Part shown: in pieces, positions 61,801 to 64,000 of the stretch
Position numbering within the stretch: the first letter of the stretch is position 1
Layout of the letters: each line of letters opens with the position of its first letter
NCBI RefSeq assembly: GCF_004216775.1
Contig: NZ_SGXF01000001.1
Location: 422,828 to 486,827 of the forward strand
Source: Cuneatibacter caecimuris
GTDB taxonomy: Bacteria; Bacillota; Clostridia; Lachnospirales; Lachnospiraceae
Length of the DNA: 64,000 nt
Direction of reading: 5' to 3'
The notes under the pieces: generated by a model
The model's input: the letters and a program-made list of their open reading frames with translations, nothing else
What the model was told of the DNA's origin: nothing
The model's database searches: none
Program-made: the position numbers and the translations under genes

Positions 61801-62168
61801 TTCAGCTCTCCGATAAAACCGCTGCGGGACAGGGAACTGCCAAAAACAGCCAGATCTTTTTTTCGTCGGCCTGCCGATTTTCTCAGGATCATGGATTTTC
61901 CTGTATCATCCAGGATTTTGGGCGCTGCAATATTTAATTTTTCAAAGACCCGATAGGCCAGCCGGTTGAAGCTCAGCACTTCGATCTGCATCAGCGCATG
62001 GCGCGGGTGCAGATCCACCAGTGTATGCTGAATCTGTAAAGAGGCCTGCTCGGGCACGATTACGATATAATGCCGCCGGGGATGATCCAGGGATTCCCGG
62101 ATCACGTCTGCGTATAGTTTATAGGATTTTCCGGAGCCGCAGCTTCCGGTGATAAATTGCAGTGACAT
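58764..62168 (-). CDS. addB: ATP-dependent nuclease subunit AddB
   Basis: A 1134-residue AddB: Walker A-like FITGSCGSGKSYKLYADVI at the start, an inactive helicase-like core, and a nuclease domain with VKIIDYKSGMTGFEPARI. The iron-sulfur staple cysteines are in EQFAGCPYSHFL and near the C-terminus in MPCEYCPYGAVCG. ATG 62168 has GGAGG upstream; a longer open frame to 62354 is the hairpin repeat, not coding. Together with AddA it forms the break-repair nuclease. Transcription likely starts at 62375-62404, giving a structured leader of about 200 bases. Confidence 0.95.
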   Translation of the reverse strand: MSLQFITGSCGSGKSYKLYADVIRESLDHPRRHYIVIVPEQASLQIQHTLVDLHPRHALMQIEVLSFNRLAYRVFEKLNIAAPKILDDTGKSMILRKSAGRRKKDLAVFGSSLSRSGFIGELKSVLSEFRQYGVEPDKVDLTGAGELLQAKFRDLSVVFQAFQEAMEKDYVTAEELLQVLCRHIDRAEFLRDSIVVLDEFTGFTPVQYQLVESLLRLAAQVRVSVTIDPALPESSLFYMSREMKRKLEDLAMRQDIPVDREIRLSGLPKRYEKAPELFYLGRSLGMPGAGYEGSCQAVRISSAPGADGEVRFALREILRLVRSEGYRYREIAVIAGDLSRYSGPIVHYFGRAGLPYFIDQKKSLLGHPLVDMLRCLLEAIQQNFTYDSMFRLLKNVLIGLDVEEISLLENYVLETGVRGAGRWQEEWAYRGKRLSREELEQVNATRQRAVELIFPLCSALKEEKEQTVSQRLFLLRRFLEETGAEQRIEALRRQLEAEGDLEREKEYAQSYDKVMELFGQFETLMGNERMTLQVFSEILEAGFSEIQVGLIPAALDRLVVGDLRRTRLGGIRALFVLGCNEGCMPPREMRGGLLSDLEREFLKEQGVELAPTGRESSLQQQFYLYLMLGRPSEHLFLSCSQADGAGRGSMQAGFLKQLKKNFAIPDSVGQENCFTVPADGLDDLAAGFSDAVRGDASLQWKALYQWFSGQKEFAEAVEQLQRASSCVFRPESLPANVVLRLYGDVPVSSITSLEQFAGCPYSHFLQAGLKLLPRMQYQLEAVDLGNIFHASLEEFFVNMRRAGLDWKELDEKQRTFLVDQSVSAVAERYGNTILRSSARNAYLEGRLRRVADETVWALQEQLKCGSFIPGGSELSFRPEDRLPGLSFVLDGGMRMELQGRIDRVDLAFDGDRIYVKIIDYKSGMTGFEPARIYHGLQLQLMVYLQAAVEMVKRKYPDKEVVPAGVFYYRIQDPVIEATGHEDEKQLREAVLKELRMDGLANSDPRVLDMLDHTPGKNSRVISRLERREDGTASTRSRAAGRKQLELLRGYAVDKVKELGSHMAAGEIPASPYELAGRMPCEYCPYGAVCGFDRQLEGCRPRKLPAIGLEELWNILERKGGDRDGAVDQGTTENY

Positions 62169-62210
62169 TGTTCTGGGGCCGCCTCCTTTTTCTTTTGTGC
62201 CGGCACAACT

Positions 62211-62385
62211 TCTTTCGTTACTTTCTGCTCCGCAGTGACGGTCAATCCCGTTTCGCTCCATCTCCCTCACGGGCTTTCCCCCTATGAAAAAGCAGCAATA
62301 AATTTTTTCTTTTGTGCAAGCACAACGAAAAAATTTATTGCTGCTTTTTCGCACTGCTCATTGCTTTCATGAACAGTATACCACA
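62211..62385 (-). repeat. Single copy of the moxR-type hairpin repeat upstream of addB
   Basis: Conserved flanks match 44570-44740: GCACTGCTCATTG near the promoter, CTATGAAAA and CTGCTCCGCAGTG on the other side. The central stem (62286-62309 with 62327-62350) is a perfect 24-bp pair, but its sequence differs from that at 44643-44707. Loop TTTTGTGCAAGCACAAC is almost the same. It lies in the leader of addB. Confidence 0.85.
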
Positions 62386-62404
62386 AAAAGCTGTTTTTTT
62401 GCAA
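62375..62404 (-). promoter_or_regulatory. Promoter of the addB leader and addBA operon
   Basis: On the minus strand TTGCAA (62404-62399), 18-bp spacer, TATACT (62380-62375), placed exactly as the moxR promoter is relative to its repeat. Confidence 0.6.
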
Positions 62405-62409
62405 TGGGC

Positions 62410-62874
62410 TTAGTCTGCGGCGAGGGTGGTGGTTTCCTGGACTTTGGCTTTGTTCAGGGCTGCGTCTATGGCTTTTAACAGGACCTGCGCCGTGTATTTC
62501 ATATCGTCGGAATAGGTTACGCCTTCCAGTGTCTGTTTCTGCACAATCTGCGTATTCAGACTGGATAGTGCTGTGGGCATTAGTGGATACATTGCGGACA
62601 CTGCTTCGTCCAGATTGACAAATCCTACAGAGTTAATATGATCCGCATCTACTGATACCTGAACGTCCAGGGTCTGGTTTCCCAGTTTTATGGAAGAGGT
62701 ATATACACCTGCTATGTATTTGGAAGCATTTTCCGCAGGCTGGTCTTTATCCTTTCCTTTCCCCAGGAACATCCATACCAGCAGCAGGATCAGCAGAATG
62801 CCCAGCACCACGAATACTGCCGTATAAATCAGCTCCTTCATTTTAAATACCATGATTTTTGTTTTCCCGCTCAT
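62410..62874 (-). CDS. Membrane-anchored FMN-binding-like protein
   Basis: A 154-residue protein with one helix (TAVFVVLGILLILLLVWMFL, about 18-37) and an extracytoplasmic domain. Its pattern, YIAGVYTSSIKLGNQTLDVQ and VSVDADHINSVGFVNL, resembles small FMN-binding-like domains of electron-transfer proteins. The Thr/Ser usually flavinylated is not evident, so flavin binding is uncertain. AAAGGAG precedes ATG 62874. It ends just before the addB promoter. Confidence 0.55.
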   Translation of the reverse strand: MSGKTKIMVFKMKELIYTAVFVVLGILLILLLVWMFLGKGKDKDQPAENASKYIAGVYTSSIKLGNQTLDVQVSVDADHINSVGFVNLDEAVSAMYPLMPTALSSLNTQIVQKQTLEGVTYSDDMKYTAQVLLKAIDAALNKAKVQETTTLAAD

Positions 62875-63010
62875 AACCCGCTCCTTTTCACACTTTGTAT
62901 ATCCTATGCAGGCTTTCCCCCCCTTATGCTTGCTGAAAATACCTATTATGTGAAAAATCAGACAGTCAGAGAGAAATACGGCAAAGAGGCGGCATCTCTC
63001 AATTCAAATT

Positions 63011-64000
63011 TTACAGGTCTATTCCCAGTTCCCTGCAATTTTCCTGGATTACTTCTACCAGCTCATCGTCAGAAATCACAGTCACCCGGCCGTCTTCGTA
63101 TTCCTGATCCACCCATTCCTTCACCTTTCCTACCAGAGGGTTGCTCTTGTCCAGCTTCTGCTCCTCCGGAAGCCTGTAATAGGTGTTGATCCAGTGGGCG
63201 ATTCCGGCCAGGCCGGAGGTATTGGAAACCGCCACGAGCACGGGACGGTTCAGGAATTTTGAGGTATCAAAAATATTATATATCTCTTCATTTTTCAGCA
63301 GGCCGTCCGCATGGATGCCCGCCCGCGTCACGTTGAAATTTTTCCCTACAAAGGGAGTCCGCTCAGGAATATGCTCTCCCAGCTCTTTTTCGTAATATTC
63401 CGCCAGTTCCGTGATCACCGTGGTATCCATTCCGTCCAGACTTCCCCGGAGCTGAGCATATTCGAAAGCCATGGCTTCCAGCGGAGTATTGCCAGTGCGT
63501 TCTCCGATGCCGAACAGGGAACAGTTCACGCCGCTGCAGCCATAGAGCCATGCTGTTGTAGAATTGCTGACTGCTTTATAAAAGTCATTGTGCCCATGCC
63601 ATTCCAGCTGCTCCGAAGGCACGCCCGCATGAGTGGTCAGGCCATAAATAATGCCCTGTACGGAGCGGGGATTTACAGCGCCGGAAAAGTTCACTCCATA
63701 GCCCATGGTATCGCATGCCCGGACTTTAATGGGAATCTTGTACTGGTCCTGCAGGCGCATCAGCTCCACACAGAAAGGAATGACAAAGCCGAAAATATCA
63801 GAGCGGGTGATGTCTTCCAGATGGCACCTGGGACTGATCCCGTATTCCAGGCATTCCCGTATCACATGTAAATAATGAAACATCGCCTGCTGGCGCGTCA
63901 TTTTCATTTTATAAAAAATATGGTAATCAGAACAGGATACCAGAATCCCGGTTTCTTTCAGGCCGATATCTTTAACCAGCTGAAAATCTTTGTTGCTGGC
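63011..64000 (-). CDS. Re-citrate/homocitrate synthase-family protein (partial, runs off window)
   Basis: At least 329 residues are visible; the frame is open to the window edge, so the N-terminus is missing. The HMGL-like TIM barrel and C-terminal part contain YGISPRCHLEDITRSD, RACDTMGYGVNFSG, the LEWHGHNDFYKAVSNSTTAW metal/catalytic region and GCSGVNCSLFGIGERTGNTP. These features resemble the Re-citrate synthase and 2-isopropylmalate/homocitrate synthase family of Clostridia. It would condense acetyl-CoA with a 2-oxoacid such as oxaloacetate or 2-oxoglutarate; exact substrate cannot be fixed without the missing part. The leucine-feedback domain of IPMS is absent, favouring Re-citrate or homocitrate synthase. 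Confidence 0.8.
   Translation of the reverse strand, partial: ASNKDFQLVKDIGLKETGILVSCSDYHIFYKMKMTRQQAMFHYLHVIRECLEYGISPRCHLEDITRSDIFGFVIPFCVELMRLQDQYKIPIKVRACDTMGYGVNFSGAVNPRSVQGIIYGLTTHAGVPSEQLEWHGHNDFYKAVSNSTTAWLYGCSGVNCSLFGIGERTGNTPLEAMAFEYAQLRGSLDGMDTTVITELAEYYEKELGEHIPERTPFVGKNFNVTRAGIHADGLLKNEEIYNIFDTSKFLNRPVLVAVSNTSGLAGIAHWINTYYRLPEEQKLDKSNPLVGKVKEWVDQEYEDGRVTVISDDELVEVIQENCRELGIDL

Noticed and set aside
62169-62354. N-terminal extension of addB
   Set aside because: It is a translation of the hairpin repeat; GGAGG and ATG 62168 match the family start.

Overview
The window looks like chromosome from a spore-forming gut Lachnospiraceae (Clostridia). This is inferred from gene content: a small acid-soluble spore protein, a YtaF-like sporulation membrane protein, AddAB, a VanG-type cluster, prepilins with Firmicute-style leaders and strong AGGAGG ribosome sites. 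No rRNA or tRNA gene was seen. Most genes are on the minus strand. No species is claimed.

Layout. 1-3.0 kb: three type IV prepilin-like genes around a GrpB-family gene. 3.0-4.6 kb: an MFS exporter with a 12-codon leader peptide and alternative hairpins that can hide its ribosome site. 4.7-6.4 kb: an accessory graveyard with a dead DinJ/YoeB toxin-antitoxin operon, a type I-C-like CRISPR remnant without cas genes, one small unknown gene and overlapping inverted repeats. 6.4-9.8 kb: a GH63-like glycosidase and an EAL phosphodiesterase. 9.9-13.2 kb: a two-gene 2-oxoacid:ferredoxin oxidoreductase. 13.4-16.7 kb: YtaF-like protein, GNAT, OGG-type DNA glycosylase, DUF3788 protein and methyltransferase. 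16.7-19.1 kb: a UbiD/UbiX/LpdD decarboxylase operon. 19.2-24.4 kb: a VanG-type cluster (VanR, VanS, D-Ala-D-Ser ligase, and VanT split into membrane and racemase genes) with no VanXY. 24.5-30 kb: a frameshifted GGDEF gene, a dead small membrane gene, AraC regulator, AAC(6')-like acetyltransferase, a frameshifted YdeI-like gene, and DUF5131, TfoX and DUF3795 proteins. 30-34.3 kb: two-component system plus FtsX-type ABC exporter and lipoprotein. 34.5-35.8 kb: ECF sigma factor and membrane partner. 36-38.2 kb: a HipA-like kinase plus DUF2442/HTH gene between two diverged direct repeats, one of which carries the last codons of queA. 38.5-44.2 kb: queA, transglutaminase, DUF58 and MoxR genes. 45.2-51.6 kb: a complete oligopeptide/dipeptide ABC importer. 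51.8-55 kb: SASP, PspC, DUF4097, DUF1700, PadR and a metallo-hydrolase. 55-62.2 kb: AddA and AddB. 62.4-64 kb: an FMN-binding-like membrane protein and a partial Re-citrate/homocitrate synthase-family gene.

The most striking non-coding signal is a repeat family upstream of both moxR and addB. In each case a promoter is followed by conserved flanks and a perfect 24-bp hairpin. The arm sequences differ between the two loci while pairing is fully preserved. At moxR the downstream part is repeated four times with a 114-115 bp period. The best candidates for something undescribed are this structured element, the HipA-like/DUF2442 islet, the leader-controlled exporter and the VanG-like cluster with split VanT and no VanXY.
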